DNA from: JACPRL01 sp035573715 | GTDB taxonomy: Bacteria; Acidobacteriota; Terriglobia; Acidiferrales; 2-02-FULL-67-57 | Direction: 5' to 3' | Length of the DNA: 64,000 bases | Assembly: GCA_035573715.1 (NCBI GenBank) | Contig: DATLZZ010000003.1 | Coordinates: 124,001 to 188,000 of the forward strand | Shown here: in pieces, positions 25,175 through 34,094 of the stretch | Numbering within the stretch: position 1 is the stretch's first letter | Layout: every line of letters starts with the position of its first letter | Program-made: the position numbers and the translations under genes | Notes under the pieces: model-generated | Told to the model about the DNA's origin: nothing | What the model saw: only the letters and a program-made list of their open reading frames with translations | Database searches by the model: none

Positions 25175-25343
25175 AGTCGAAGAGTCAAGAAGTCCGAGAG
25201 TCGAAGTGTCTGTGAGAGAAGGAACTCGAGGGCCCGCCCGGGAGTCTCGACGATCTGAATGTCTACCCGCAGGCTCGCTCATTACCCATCTCAGAAAACC
25301 TTCCCTCTAGGTGTGCCGACTCTTCGACTCTTTGACCTTTTGA
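25175..25343. repeat. Intergenic inverted repeat of GTCGAAGAGTC-type units
   Basis: The 203-base gap between the OPT and rhomboid genes has a 5' arm (25175-25210) made of AGTCGAAGAGTC-like units and a 3' arm (25315-25343) with GACTCTTCGACTCTTTGAC. The arms are imperfect reverse complements (about 16 of 19 over 25192-25210 and 25318-25336). Function unknown; it resembles a dispersed intergenic repeat. Confidence 0.5.
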
Positions 25344-25374
25344 CAGCGCACCCCCTTGGCTCTAGTCTGTAAGC

Positions 25375-26163
25375 ATGAGTTCGTATCGGAGCTGGGGACG
25401 GCCGAGCTATCGCAGCTACGGCGCCGGGTTTGGGTGGGGCCTGCGGCCGACGCGGGTTGTCAAGCAACTGCTGATTCTGAACACTGTCCTGTTCGTCGCG
25501 TTGGCCCTGCTGGACATCTTCGCGCCTCTGTGGGCGCGAGCCGTGGTGGTGCTCTTCGGAGTCGTGCCGATTGAGACGGTGTTCAGCTTCCGAATCTGGC
25601 AGCCCCTTACGTACTTGTTCTTGCACAGCGGCTTCTGGCATCTCTTCTTTAACATGTTTGCGCTGTGGATGTTCGGCACGCCGCTGGAGCGCGACTGGGG
25701 GAGCCGGCGCTTCCTGCGCTACTACCTGCTGACCGGAGTGGGCGCGGGAGTTCTGAACGTGTTGGTGAGTCTGATCTGGGGTGGCGCGGCGGCAAACATT
25801 CCCACCATCGGGGCGTCGGGGGCCATCTATGGACTGCTGCTGGCGTTTGGCGTGCTCTATCCGCGCCAGCCCATCTTCATCTGGTTTGTGCTGCCGGTGC
25901 CGGCCTGGATTTTCGTTTCCATCTATGGCGGCGTCACGTTCCTTTCCGCCTTACAGGGGCCGGGCTCGGGCATCAGCCACGTCTCGCACCTGGGCGGGAT
26001 GCTCTTCGGTCTCATCTATCTGCGCGGCGGCTGGCTGCTCTACCGCGGACGACAGCGATACGCGGAATGGAAGCTTGGGCAGGCCAAGCGCAAGTTTGAG
26101 GTCTACATGCGCGAGCAGGACGAGCAGGAAGACCGGCGCGAGCCGCCCGGCTGGGTGAATTAA
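25375..26163 (+). CDS. Rhomboid-family intramembrane serine protease
   Basis: A 262-residue polytopic protein. The N-terminal cytoplasmic stretch is Arg/Gly/Tyr-rich, followed by six or more helices. HSGFWHLFFNMFALWMFG is the L1/TM2 signature with HxxxN. GASGAIYG contains the catalytic Ser148, and SHVSHLGGMLFG provides the catalytic His205. It cleaves substrates within the membrane; the target is unknown. Its stop overlaps that of the convergent acetyltransferase by four bases. Confidence 0.94.
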   Translation: MSSYRSWGRPSYRSYGAGFGWGLRPTRVVKQLLILNTVLFVALALLDIFAPLWARAVVVLFGVVPIETVFSFRIWQPLTYLFLHSGFWHLFFNMFALWMFGTPLERDWGSRRFLRYYLLTGVGAGVLNVLVSLIWGGAAANIPTIGASGAIYGLLLAFGVLYPRQPIFIWFVLPVPAWIFVSIYGGVTFLSALQGPGSGISHVSHLGGMLFGLIYLRGGWLLYRGRQRYAEWKLGQAKRKFEVYMREQDEQEDRREPPGWVN

Positions 26164-26585
26164 TTCTTCGGTGGCGTCCTCACCATGACGTGGATGTCGG
26201 AGCCGAGCTCGGTCGTAAATCCCCACCGCTCATAGAACGGCACCAGCTCCGTGCGACAAGAAAGAATGATTTTCTCCACTTTGCCGATGACAGGGTGATT
26301 GACCACCGCGTCCACGATGGCCTTGCCCAGACCCTGGCCGCGGTGCGACTCGCGCACGATGACGTCAAAGAGATGGGCGCGGTAGACGTTGTCGGTGAGC
26401 ACCCGGGCGAAGGCCAGCAGCTCCCCAGTTGCTGAATCCTCCAGGGCAATGATGACGCCGGTGCCGGCCAGCATGCGGTGGACGTCGTCCAGGCGGCGGT
26501 GGTTGGTCCACCATTCCTTCTGGTAGAGGGCGAGCAGCTCCTCGACCTGCTTGTCGGTCAGCCGGTCAATCAAGCGATAGGCCAT
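26160..26585 (-). CDS. GNAT-family N-acetyltransferase
   Basis: A 141-residue acetyl-CoA-dependent acyltransferase from the ATG at 26585 (MAYRLIDRLTDKQ). Motif A is RESHRGQGLGKAIVDAV. The C-terminal ELVPFYERWGF is motif B. Short GNATs of this sort acetylate small amines, but no substrate can be inferred. Confidence 0.9.
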   Translation of the reverse strand: MAYRLIDRLTDKQVEELLALYQKEWWTNHRRLDDVHRMLAGTGVIIALEDSATGELLAFARVLTDNVYRAHLFDVIVRESHRGQGLGKAIVDAVVNHPVIGKVEKIILSCRTELVPFYERWGFTTELGSDIHVMVRTPPKN

Positions 26586-26681
26586 CAGAGTCCTCAAGAA
26601 TGAGGTTGTTGGATCGGGGCCGCGCCGGTCAACGACCAATTTGGACCCGGCGGCAGATGCCGCCGAACTCGGGGGGTGGAG

Positions 26682-28091
26682 CTAGGAGCCGACGACGTGG
26701 AACTTGACCATGTTGGTCGTGCCCCGCGCGCCCAGCGGCGTGCCGGCGACGATGGCGATGATGTCGCCCTTGCTCACCAGCTTCTCACGGCGCAGCCGCG
26801 CTTCGGCCTCGCGAAACAGATGGTCGACCGCGCGAATCCGCTTGATGCGCCGCGGCAGCACACCCCAGAGCAACGCCAGTCGCCGCCGCACATCCTGGTT
26901 GGGCGAGAAGGCGACAATCGGCGCGTCCGGGCGCGCCTTCGACACCAGCCGGGCGCTGGAGCCGCTCTCGGTGAACACGGCGATGGCCCTCAGCCGCAGG
27001 TGTTCGGTGGCTGCGGCTACGGTATCGGCCACGGTCTCGGCGATATCGCTCTGCGCGTCGCCGCGGCGTATCGGGCGCACGGCTACGGTCTCAGCCTCCC
27101 GAACAATGCGCGCCATCATCGCCACCGCCTCGCGCGGGTAGCGCCCGTTGGCGGTTTCGCCGGAAAGCATGACGGCGTCGGTGCCGTCGAAGATGGCGTT
27201 GGCGACATCGCTGGCCTCGGCGCGCGTCGGGCGCGGGTTCTGAATCATCGACTCCAGCATCTGGGTGGCGGTGATAACCGGTTTGCGGAACTGGTTGGCC
27301 AGAGCGATGATGCGCTTCTGCGCCACCGGCACCTGCTCCGGGTTCATCTCTACGCCCAGATCGCCGCGGGCCACCATGACGCCGTCGGCCACGGCGAGAA
27401 TCTCTTCCAGGTGCTCGAGCGCCTCCGGCTTTTCAATCTTGGCCACGACCGGCGTGTCGTAGCCGGCGCGGCGGATGATTTCCTTGAGTTCGCGCACGTC
27501 GTCGGCCGAGCGCACGAAAGACTGCGCGATGTAGTTCACCCGGTGCTCGAGCGCAAAGCGCACGTGCTCGCGGTCTCGCGGCGTTACGGACGAGATGCGC
27601 AGCTTCGCCCCGGGCAGGTTGACGCCCTTGCGCTCGCCCAGCTCGCCGCCGTTCTCCACCCGGCAGACGATGTCCTTGCCCTTTTTCTCCAGCACCCGCA
27701 GCTCGATGAGCCCGTCGGCGAGCAGGATGCGGTTCCCCGGAGCTACATCGGCGGCCAGGTGCGGGTAGTTGATGCTCAGGCGCTTGGCGGTGCCGACGAT
27801 TTCTTCCCCGGTCAGCGTAATCTTGTGCCCGGCTTCAAGCATCACCGGCTTGGCGTCCACGAGCTTGCCGGTACGGATTTTGGGGCCGGGGAGGTCAGCG
27901 AGGATGGCGAGCGAGCGCCCGCGCAGAGTGGTGAGCCTGCGGAGATCGCGGATGACGGCGGCGTGCTCGCGGTGCTCACCGTGGGAGAAGTTCAGCCGGG
28001 CCGCGTCCATGCCGGCTTCGAGCAAGGCCAGCAGCATCAGCGGCTCGCGCGAGGCGGGGCCGATGGTGGCGACGATTTTGGCTTTGCGCAT
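26682..28091 (-). CDS. pyk: Pyruvate kinase
   Basis: A 469-residue glycolytic enzyme converting phosphoenolpyruvate and ADP to pyruvate and ATP. KIVATIGPASREP begins the barrel, RLNFSHGEH binds substrate, VVAKIEKPEALEHLEEILA holds the catalytic Lys, VARGDLGVEM and VITATQMLESM are family signatures, and SGETANGRYP follows. The C-terminal regulatory domain ends at residue 469, so there is no extra PEP-utilising domain. Two more lower-glycolysis genes, gpmI and eno, lie further along on the same strand but are not contiguous. Confidence 0.97.
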   Translation of the reverse strand: MRKAKIVATIGPASREPLMLLALLEAGMDAARLNFSHGEHREHAAVIRDLRRLTTLRGRSLAILADLPGPKIRTGKLVDAKPVMLEAGHKITLTGEEIVGTAKRLSINYPHLAADVAPGNRILLADGLIELRVLEKKGKDIVCRVENGGELGERKGVNLPGAKLRISSVTPRDREHVRFALEHRVNYIAQSFVRSADDVRELKEIIRRAGYDTPVVAKIEKPEALEHLEEILAVADGVMVARGDLGVEMNPEQVPVAQKRIIALANQFRKPVITATQMLESMIQNPRPTRAEASDVANAIFDGTDAVMLSGETANGRYPREAVAMMARIVREAETVAVRPIRRGDAQSDIAETVADTVAAATEHLRLRAIAVFTESGSSARLVSKARPDAPIVAFSPNQDVRRRLALLWGVLPRRIKRIRAVDHLFREAEARLRREKLVSKGDIIAIVAGTPLGARGTTNMVKFHVVGS

Positions 28092-28257
28092 GAGAGCTCC
28101 TGCCAGCTCCTGTATCCGACTTTACCCCCGGTCGCATCCAAGAGAGTGTGAAAGGCGGACGGTCCGCGATGCTGCGGGGATCAAAAGGCAGCCATCTTAG
28201 CACAGCCGATTGACCCTGGGGCGACCGCGTGGCAGACTGGCAGTTGAGGCGGGGACG

Positions 28258-29349
28258 ATGAGAAGCCAAGCGCAAAAACCCTGGGCGATGGGGTTGGCCC
28301 TGCTCCTGGCGGCCGGAGGCGTGTTTCTGGCGCTGGCGCAGCAGCCGCCTCCCTCCGAACAGAAGCAAGGCCCCATCCAGCCGCGCGAAGATAAGAAGGA
28401 GGAAGCTCCCTACGCGCTGCGGGTCGACGTACCGGTGGTGAGCGTTGACCTCTCGGTAGTGGACCCGAAATCGGGCACCTTCATCTCCGGCCTGAAAAAA
28501 GAACACTTCCGCGTCTACATGGATGGGGTGGAGCAGGAGATTGTGGCCTTTGCGCCTACCGAGGCGCCGTTGACCACGGTGCTACTGGTCGAAGCCTCAC
28601 CCTATATCGGCTACATTCGTTACGACAACCTCGACGCCGCCTACCTTTTCCTGCGGCAGTTGCGCAAAGACGACTGGGTGGCGCTGGTCAGCTATGACAT
28701 GCGGCCGCGCATCGAGGTGGACTTTACCCACGACGCGAACGAGATCATCAATCGCCTGCGCTACATGGAGTTTGGTGGCTTCAGCGAAGTGAACATGTAC
28801 GATGCGGTGATCGACACCCTCGACCGCCTGAAGGACGTTGAAGGCAAGAAGTCCATTATCGTCATCGGCACCGGCCTCGATACCTTCAGCAAGCACACCT
28901 GGGACGATACGCGCAAGGCGGCGCGGAACGCCGGCGTCCCCATTTTCACCATCGGCATGGGCTGGCCCGTGCTGTACGCCGCAGACCGCGTCAGCGGCAA
29001 CCCCCGCTACAGCCGCGGGGCCCAGCGGGTCGCTGACGAGCTGCGTCTGCGGATCCAGCTTGCGGAGGCGCAGATGCGCGACCTCTCCGACCAGACCGGG
29101 GGGCGCTTCTGGAACCCGCGGTTCATCACCCAGCTTCCCGGGATTTATGAGGAAGTCGGCACGCTGATGCGCAACCAGTACAGCCTGGCCTTCCGCCCCA
29201 AACCGTTCCAGCGCGACGGCAAATTCCACAAGATCGAGCTCAAGCTGGTGGCCCCGGACGGCACGCCGCTCAAGGTGCTGGACCAGAACCGCAAAGAGCT
29301 TAAAGTTGAAATCTACGCCCGCAAGGGGTTCTACGCGCCTGAGTCGTAG
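28258..29349 (+). CDS. Exported VWFA-related protein (acidobacterial type), first of a pair
   Basis: A 363-residue protein from the ATG at 28258 with a signal peptide (MGLALLLAAGGVFLALA) and a proline-rich linker. It then has the pattern of the VWFA-related acidobacterial family: VPVVSVDLSVVDPKSGTFIS, FRVYMDGVEQEIVAFAPTEA, a VWA fold (TVLLVEASPYIGYIRYDNL, DWVALVSYDMRPRIEV, KSIIVIGTGLDTFS) and the terminal YSLAFRPK with a beta domain. The metal site usually reads DxSxS; here it is VEASP, so metal binding is doubtful. It is probably extracytoplasmic; function unknown. It overlaps the next, related gene by 44 bases. Confidence 0.85.
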   Translation: MRSQAQKPWAMGLALLLAAGGVFLALAQQPPPSEQKQGPIQPREDKKEEAPYALRVDVPVVSVDLSVVDPKSGTFISGLKKEHFRVYMDGVEQEIVAFAPTEAPLTTVLLVEASPYIGYIRYDNLDAAYLFLRQLRKDDWVALVSYDMRPRIEVDFTHDANEIINRLRYMEFGGFSEVNMYDAVIDTLDRLKDVEGKKSIIVIGTGLDTFSKHTWDDTRKAARNAGVPIFTIGMGWPVLYAADRVSGNPRYSRGAQRVADELRLRIQLAEAQMRDLSDQTGGRFWNPRFITQLPGIYEEVGTLMRNQYSLAFRPKPFQRDGKFHKIELKLVAPDGTPLKVLDQNRKELKVEIYARKGFYAPES

Positions 29350-30310
29350 CGCCTTCGCTCTGGTTTCCGCCCTTCTCCTCTGTGTCGCCTTGCCCGTCCA
29401 CGCTCAGGAAGCTCCACCACTGCGGGTGGAAGTGCGACTGGTCAATGTGGATGTGGCAGTGACCGACCCGGAGGGCAACTTTGTTGCGGAACTGAAAGCT
29501 GAGAACTTCCGCGTCGGCGAGGACGGGAGGCCCCAGACCATTGCGCACTTTGCGCCCACGCGGGCGCCGGTGCGGATTCTGCTGCTGGTCGAGGCCAGCC
29601 CGGCGGTCTTTTTGCTGCGCGGACAGCACCTGGCCGCGGCGCACCTGCTGCTGCGCCACCTGCGTCCGGAAGACGAAGCGGCCCTGGCGAGCTACGCCCG
29701 CACCGTGCAGCCGCAAGCCGACTTCACCCGCGACAAGAGGCTGGTGGAGGATCAACTGCTGCGGGTCAGCCAGTTCGGACTGGAGATGGCCGACCTGAAC
29801 CTGCTCGATGCGGTGGCCGACACGCTCGACCGGTTGAGCCCCGCGCCGCAGCGCACCGCCGTGCTGCTTATCGGCACCGGGCTCGACTCCGGCAGCCGCG
29901 CGCGCTGGCAGGCGCTCCAGCAGCGCATCGGCGCCAGCCAGATTACGTTCTTCACCATCGCCACCGGAAGCTTGCTGCTCGGAAAGGAGAAAGATACGGA
30001 AGAAGCGAGCCTGTTCATCGAGGGCGAGGCGCGGCTGCGCGCCCTGGCGGAAGCCAGCGCCGGGCAAGCCTACTTTCCGAAGTCGCTGAAGGAGCTGGAC
30101 AAGGTCTACACCGAGATTGGCGAGCGGCTGCGCAACCTTTACAGCCTCGGCTATTACCCGACGAGTACCGTTCGCGATGGGCGCTACCGAACTATTAGCG
30201 TGCAACTCGTGGACGAAGCCGGCGCGCCGCTCGAACTGCGCGACCGCAAGGGCCGCCCGTTTCGCCCGCGTGTCTTCGCCCGCCCGGGCTACTTCGCGCC
30301 GCGGAACTAG
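29306..30310 (+). CDS. Exported VWFA-related protein (acidobacterial type), second of a pair
   Basis: A 334-residue paralog of the preceding protein. The TTG at 29306 gives a signal peptide (ALVSALLLCVALPVHAQ), and no later in-frame start would retain it. The order of blocks is the same: VRLVNVDVAVTDPEGNFVAE, FRVGEDGRPQTIAHFAPTRA, ILLLVEASPAVFLLRG, LLIGTGLDSGSRARW, LYSLGYYPT. As in its partner, the DxSxS site reads VEASP. The 44-base overlap with the first gene suggests tandem duplication followed by compaction. Confidence 0.83.
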   Translation: MKSTPARGSTRLSRSAFALVSALLLCVALPVHAQEAPPLRVEVRLVNVDVAVTDPEGNFVAELKAENFRVGEDGRPQTIAHFAPTRAPVRILLLVEASPAVFLLRGQHLAAAHLLLRHLRPEDEAALASYARTVQPQADFTRDKRLVEDQLLRVSQFGLEMADLNLLDAVADTLDRLSPAPQRTAVLLIGTGLDSGSRARWQALQQRIGASQITFFTIATGSLLLGKEKDTEEASLFIEGEARLRALAEASAGQAYFPKSLKELDKVYTEIGERLRNLYSLGYYPTSTVRDGRYRTISVQLVDEAGAPLELRDRKGRPFRPRVFARPGYFAPRN

Positions 30311-30311
30311 C

Positions 30312-31331
30312 TCAGGGAATCAGCAGAACTTTGCCGATGTTCTTCCGGTCGTGGATGAAGTGGTGCGCCGCGGGCGCCTCGGCGAGCGGGAAGGTCGCGC
30401 CGATGTGCGGCTTGATTTTGCGTTCGCGGTAGAGCTCAAACATCACCGGCATCCAGGAGCGCACCAACTCAGGGTTGGCGCGGCCCAGCTCACCCAGATG
30501 CACGCCGATGACGGCGCGGTTCTTGCCGATGAGGTCGAGGGCGTTGAAGCTTGGCGTGTTCCACCAGGCGCCGAGAGCTTTGAGCGAGCGGCCCTTCGAC
30601 GGCACCGCCGATGACAGTCCGAAGCAGATGAGCCGGCCGCCGTGGCGCAGCAGGCGGTAGCTCTTGCGATAGGACTCGCCGCCCACGGCGTCGAGCACGA
30701 CGTCGACCCCTTCGTTGTTGGTCAGCCGCTTGACCTCCGCCTCGAAGTCTTCCGTGCGGTAGTCAATAGCGTGGTCGAGGCCCCAGCGGCGAAGAAAATC
30801 GTGTTTGGCGGCGGAGGAGGTGCCGAAGGTTTCGGCGCCGGCCAGCTTGGCCAGCTGAATGGCCGAGAGGCCGACGCCGCCGGCGGCGGCGTGAATCAGC
30901 ACGCGCTCGCCCGTGCGCAGGTTCCCCATGTAGGTCAGCGCCTGGTAGCTCGTCAGGTAGTTAACCGGAATGGCGGCGGCGTCCTCGAAGCTCATCTCAT
31001 CAGGAATCGGCAGGATGCGGTCGGCGGGAAGCGCCACCTTCTCGGCGTAGCCACCGCCGGGGAACGTCGAAGCGACCACGCGCTGGCCGACGCGCAGCGT
31101 GTCCACCTCGGCGCCGACGGCGTCGACCTCGCCGGAGATTTCAAAACCAGGCACGAAGGGCGGCTTGGGCGTGCGGGTGTAGAGCCCGAGACGCATCAGG
31201 ATGTCGGCAAAGTTGATGCCGGCGGCGCGCACGCGCACCACGACCTGGTCGGGTCTGGGCTTGGGCTCGGCGCGTTCGCGGAGTTGCAGGACTTCCGGCG
31301 GCCCGAACTTGGTTACTTCAACCACTTTCAT
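30312..31331 (-). CDS. Quinone oxidoreductase (zinc-independent MDR family)
   Basis: A 339-residue medium-chain reductase with QOR/VAT-1 features. The N-terminal catalytic fold has AGINFADILMRLGLYTRTPK and PGFEISGEVDAVG. The nucleotide motif is ILIHAAAGGVGLSAIQLAKL. The zinc-binding Cys and His of alcohol dehydrogenases are absent. It reduces quinones or enones with NADPH; the physiological substrate is unknown. Two bases separate its stop from that of the convergent VWFA gene. Confidence 0.92.
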   Translation of the reverse strand: MKVVEVTKFGPPEVLQLRERAEPKPRPDQVVVRVRAAGINFADILMRLGLYTRTPKPPFVPGFEISGEVDAVGAEVDTLRVGQRVVASTFPGGGYAEKVALPADRILPIPDEMSFEDAAAIPVNYLTSYQALTYMGNLRTGERVLIHAAAGGVGLSAIQLAKLAGAETFGTSSAAKHDFLRRWGLDHAIDYRTEDFEAEVKRLTNNEGVDVVLDAVGGESYRKSYRLLRHGGRLICFGLSSAVPSKGRSLKALGAWWNTPSFNALDLIGKNRAVIGVHLGELGRANPELVRSWMPVMFELYRERKIKPHIGATFPLAEAPAAHHFIHDRKNIGKVLLIP

Positions 31332-31344
31332 GATTACCCCCTAT

Positions 31345-31427
31345 GAAACCACAGATGAACACGGATGAACACGGATCAGAAACCCATTGTTTTCCCATCA
31401 GTGTTCATCCGTGTCTATCCGTGGTTC
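31345..31427. repeat. Imperfect inverted repeat of ACCACNGATGAACACGGAT type
   Basis: The left arm, 31345-31376, has GAAACCACAGATGAACACGG; the right arm, 31397-31427, is close to its reverse complement (GTGTTCATCCGTGTCTATCC). Tandem GATGAACACG units are visible. It fills the gap between the quinone reductase start and the dehydrogenase stop. Similar intergenic repeats are common in environmental genomes, from memory. Confidence 0.65.
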
Positions 31428-31429
31428 CT

Positions 31430-32431
31430 TCAGTAGCCTCTTTGCTTGTCCACCACGTTCAGCAATTCCCTGCCCGCGAAATACCTGTCGAGGTTCTCGA
31501 AGAGCAGCGCGGCGTGGCGGTGCCAGAGCCGCTCGGAGACGCCCGAGAGGTGCGGTGTGATGAGCAGGTTGGGCGCGTCCCAGAGCGGGCTTTCCGGCGG
31601 CAGCGGCTCGACCTCGGCGACGTCAATCGCCGCGCCGGCGATTTGGCCGTTGCGCAGCGCGGTCACCAGCGCCTCGGCGTCCACGAGTACGCCGCGGCCG
31701 ATATTAAGGAAATAGGCGGTCTTCTTCATCGCGGCAAACTGCGCCGCGCCGAAGAAGTGCTGCGTTTCCGGCAGCACCGGCGTGGCCAGCACGACGAAGT
31801 CGGCTTCGGCCAGTGCTGCGCCAAACCGATCGGGTGCAAAGACGGCTTCGGCGTGCTCGGTGCCGCGGGTGACGTCGCGCTTGACGCCCAGCACGCGCAT
31901 CGCGCAGGCGGCGGCGCGGCGTGCCAGCTCCTGGCCGATGGCGCCGTACCCGACGATGGTCAGCGTGCGCCCGCTGATTTCCATCGGGTGGGGCTGCTCG
32001 TCCCAGATTTCCTGCTGCGCCCAGTGCTTGTTGAGCTGGTGGCGCACGGCGCTGGGGAGGCGGCGCGCCAGGGCGAGAATCAGGCCGAGCGTGTGCTCGG
32101 CCATGCAGGCGGCATGCACGTTGCGCGAGTTGGTGATGACGACGCTCGAGTTGCGGATGTCGTCGCGCATGAGCTGGTTGACGCCGGCGGCGAGGCAGTG
32201 AATCCACTTGAGTTTCCTTGCGCTCGCGAACTGCTCGGGCTTGAGCGAGAAGCCAGCGAAGATGTCGGCGTCGGTGATGGCGGCGTCGAGGCCGCTGTAG
32301 TCGGGCAGGTGGGCGACGCGCAGGTCGGGGTAGCGCACCCGAAGCGCCTGCGGCAGCCAGTCGGGCACGCGCCACTGGTCGAAGGGGTGCCAGATGCACA
32401 GCACGATCTTGGTGTCGGCCGGGCTCGGCAT
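31430..32431 (-). CDS. D-2-hydroxyacid dehydrogenase
   Basis: A 333-residue NAD(P)-dependent dehydrogenase. The dinucleotide motif is LTIVGYGAIGQELARRAAA. Catalytic residues appear as Arg in NIGRGVLVDAEAL, Glu in VAEVEPLPPESPLW and His in LITPHLSGVSER. The substrate domain is divergent, and hydroxypyruvate/glyoxylate reductase (GhrA-like) is the likeliest activity. It lies between a quinone reductase and phosphoglycerate mutase, all on the same strand. Confidence 0.9.
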   Translation of the reverse strand: MPSPADTKIVLCIWHPFDQWRVPDWLPQALRVRYPDLRVAHLPDYSGLDAAITDADIFAGFSLKPEQFASARKLKWIHCLAAGVNQLMRDDIRNSSVVITNSRNVHAACMAEHTLGLILALARRLPSAVRHQLNKHWAQQEIWDEQPHPMEISGRTLTIVGYGAIGQELARRAAACAMRVLGVKRDVTRGTEHAEAVFAPDRFGAALAEADFVVLATPVLPETQHFFGAAQFAAMKKTAYFLNIGRGVLVDAEALVTALRNGQIAGAAIDVAEVEPLPPESPLWDAPNLLITPHLSGVSERLWHRHAALLFENLDRYFAGRELLNVVDKQRGY

Positions 32432-32474
32432 AGCAGGTTATGAAACCACAATCTCAGATTTCAGATTCAAAATT

Positions 32475-34016
32475 TCAGAGACGGAGGTTGCGGCCTTTCA
32501 TCTCCTTTGGCTGGGGCAGGCCGAGCAGGCCGAGCAGCGTGGGCGCGATGTCCTGCAAGGCGCCGTCTGCGCGCAGGCGCACGCCGGAGTCGTTGGTGAC
32601 GCAGATGAACGGCACGGGATTCGTCGTGTGATAGGTGTGCGGGCTGCCGTCGGAATTGACCATGGTTTCAGCGTTGCCGTGGTCGGCGGTGATGAGCCAG
32701 ACTCCGCCGGCATCTTGGAGCGCCTGAAAAATCTTCCCCAAGCATTCGTCGACCGCTTCGACGGCCTTGATGGTGGCCTCGAGCTTGCCGGAGTGGCCGA
32801 CCATGTCGGCGTTGGCAAAGTTGACCACGATGACGCCGAAGTCGCCGCGCTTGATTCCCTTAACCACTTCCTCGGCGATGCCGGCGGCGCTCATCTCCGG
32901 CTTGAGGTCGTAGGTCGGCACTTTAGGCGAGGGCACCAGCACGCGCTCTTCAAAGTCGTAGGGCTTCTCGATGCCGCCGTTGAAGAAATAGGTGACGTGG
33001 GCGTACTTCTCGGTCTCGGCCACGCGCAGGTTCCTGATGCCCTCGCGGGCGAAGACGTTGGCGAGGATGTTCTCCAGCGTCTGGGGGCCGAAGACGTAGG
33101 GCACCCAGGTGAAGGTCTTGTCGTACTGCGTCATCGAAACGAAGAAAAGGTTTTTGGGGCGCGCCGGGTCGGCGATTTCCTTGAAGCCGGGCTCGGTGAG
33201 GGCGCGAGTCATCTGGCGGGCGCGGTCGGCGCGGAAGTTGAAGAAGATGACGGCGTCGGAGTCGCGCATGCGCGCGCGGGGCTTGCCGTCGCGATCGACG
33301 AGCACGATCGGTTCGACGAACTCATCGGTGGTGCCGCGCTGGTAGGACTCGCGCAGGGCGGCGAGCGCGTCGGTATGGGTGAATTCCGCCTCGCCGTGGA
33401 CGATCGCGCGGTACGCCTTCTCCACGCGCGGCCAGCGGTTGTCGCGATCCATGGCGTAGTAGCGCCCGCTGATGGAGGCAATCTGGCCGAGTCCGAGCTG
33501 GCGCATCTTGTTTTCGAGCTGCTCGAGGTAGCCGATGCCGGATTCGGGCGGGGTGTCGCGGCCGTCGGTGAAGGCGTGGACGAAGACGCGGGTGAGGCCG
33601 TTGCGCTTGGCCATCTCCAGCAGCGCGAAAAGATGCGCGAGCTGGGAGTGGACGCCGCCGTCGCTCACCAGCCCGAGCAGGTGGAGCTGGTTCTGGCGGC
33701 CGCGCTCCATGGCTTTCAGCAACAGCTCGTTCTGGAAGAACTCGCCATTTTGAATCGCCAGGTCGATGCGGGTGATGTCCATGTAGACGATGCGGCCGGC
33801 GCCGATGTTGAGGTGGCCGACCTCGGAGTTGCCCATCTGGCCTTCGGGCAGGCCGACGTAGGGGCCGGAGGTGTGGACCAGTGTGTTGGGGAATTTCTTC
33901 AGCAGCTCGTCGTAGGTCGGCTTGCGCGCCAGCGCAATGGCGTTGTTCTCGCGCTCGGCGCGGAACCCCCACCCATCCAGGATGGTGAGCACGACCGGCT
34001 TCGGCGGCTTGGCCAT
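32475..34016 (-). CDS. gpmI: 2,3-bisphosphoglycerate-independent phosphoglycerate mutase
   Basis: A 513-residue Mn-dependent mutase interconverting 3- and 2-phosphoglycerate. VVLTILDGWGFR opens the phosphatase domain, with the catalytic Ser in GNSEVGHLNIGAGR. The transferase part has GVHSQLAHLFALLEMA and HAFTDGRDTPP. The C-terminal metal ligands are in VVNFANADMVGHSG and WLITADHGNAETM. Length is normal. It is followed, with a REP hairpin and a RAYT between, by enolase on the same strand. Confidence 0.97.
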   Translation of the reverse strand: MAKPPKPVVLTILDGWGFRAERENNAIALARKPTYDELLKKFPNTLVHTSGPYVGLPEGQMGNSEVGHLNIGAGRIVYMDITRIDLAIQNGEFFQNELLLKAMERGRQNQLHLLGLVSDGGVHSQLAHLFALLEMAKRNGLTRVFVHAFTDGRDTPPESGIGYLEQLENKMRQLGLGQIASISGRYYAMDRDNRWPRVEKAYRAIVHGEAEFTHTDALAALRESYQRGTTDEFVEPIVLVDRDGKPRARMRDSDAVIFFNFRADRARQMTRALTEPGFKEIADPARPKNLFFVSMTQYDKTFTWVPYVFGPQTLENILANVFAREGIRNLRVAETEKYAHVTYFFNGGIEKPYDFEERVLVPSPKVPTYDLKPEMSAAGIAEEVVKGIKRGDFGVIVVNFANADMVGHSGKLEATIKAVEAVDECLGKIFQALQDAGGVWLITADHGNAETMVNSDGSPHTYHTTNPVPFICVTNDSGVRLRADGALQDIAPTLLGLLGLPQPKEMKGRNLRL

Positions 34017-34064
34017 GGGAGAGGGCGTAGTGTACTACAGGAAGACCGTCGCGCCATTCACCCC

Positions 34065-34090
34065 ATAGCCCCGAGGCTCCTGCCTCGGGG
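34065..34090 (+). repeat. REP hairpin, 3' side of the RAYT gene
   Basis: ATAG (34065-34068) then CCCCGAGGC-TCCT-GCCTCGGGG (34069-34090), a 9-bp perfect stem. A tetranucleotide head close to GTAG plus a hairpin is the organisation of REP elements recognised by RAYTs. The copy on the other side of the RAYT is in inverted orientation. Confidence 0.75.
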
Positions 34091-34094
34091 AGAA

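Noticed and set aside
23117..25282. A 721-residue open frame antisense to the OPT transporter
   Set aside because: Mirror of a high-GC gene; composition is unlike a protein and no motif is present.
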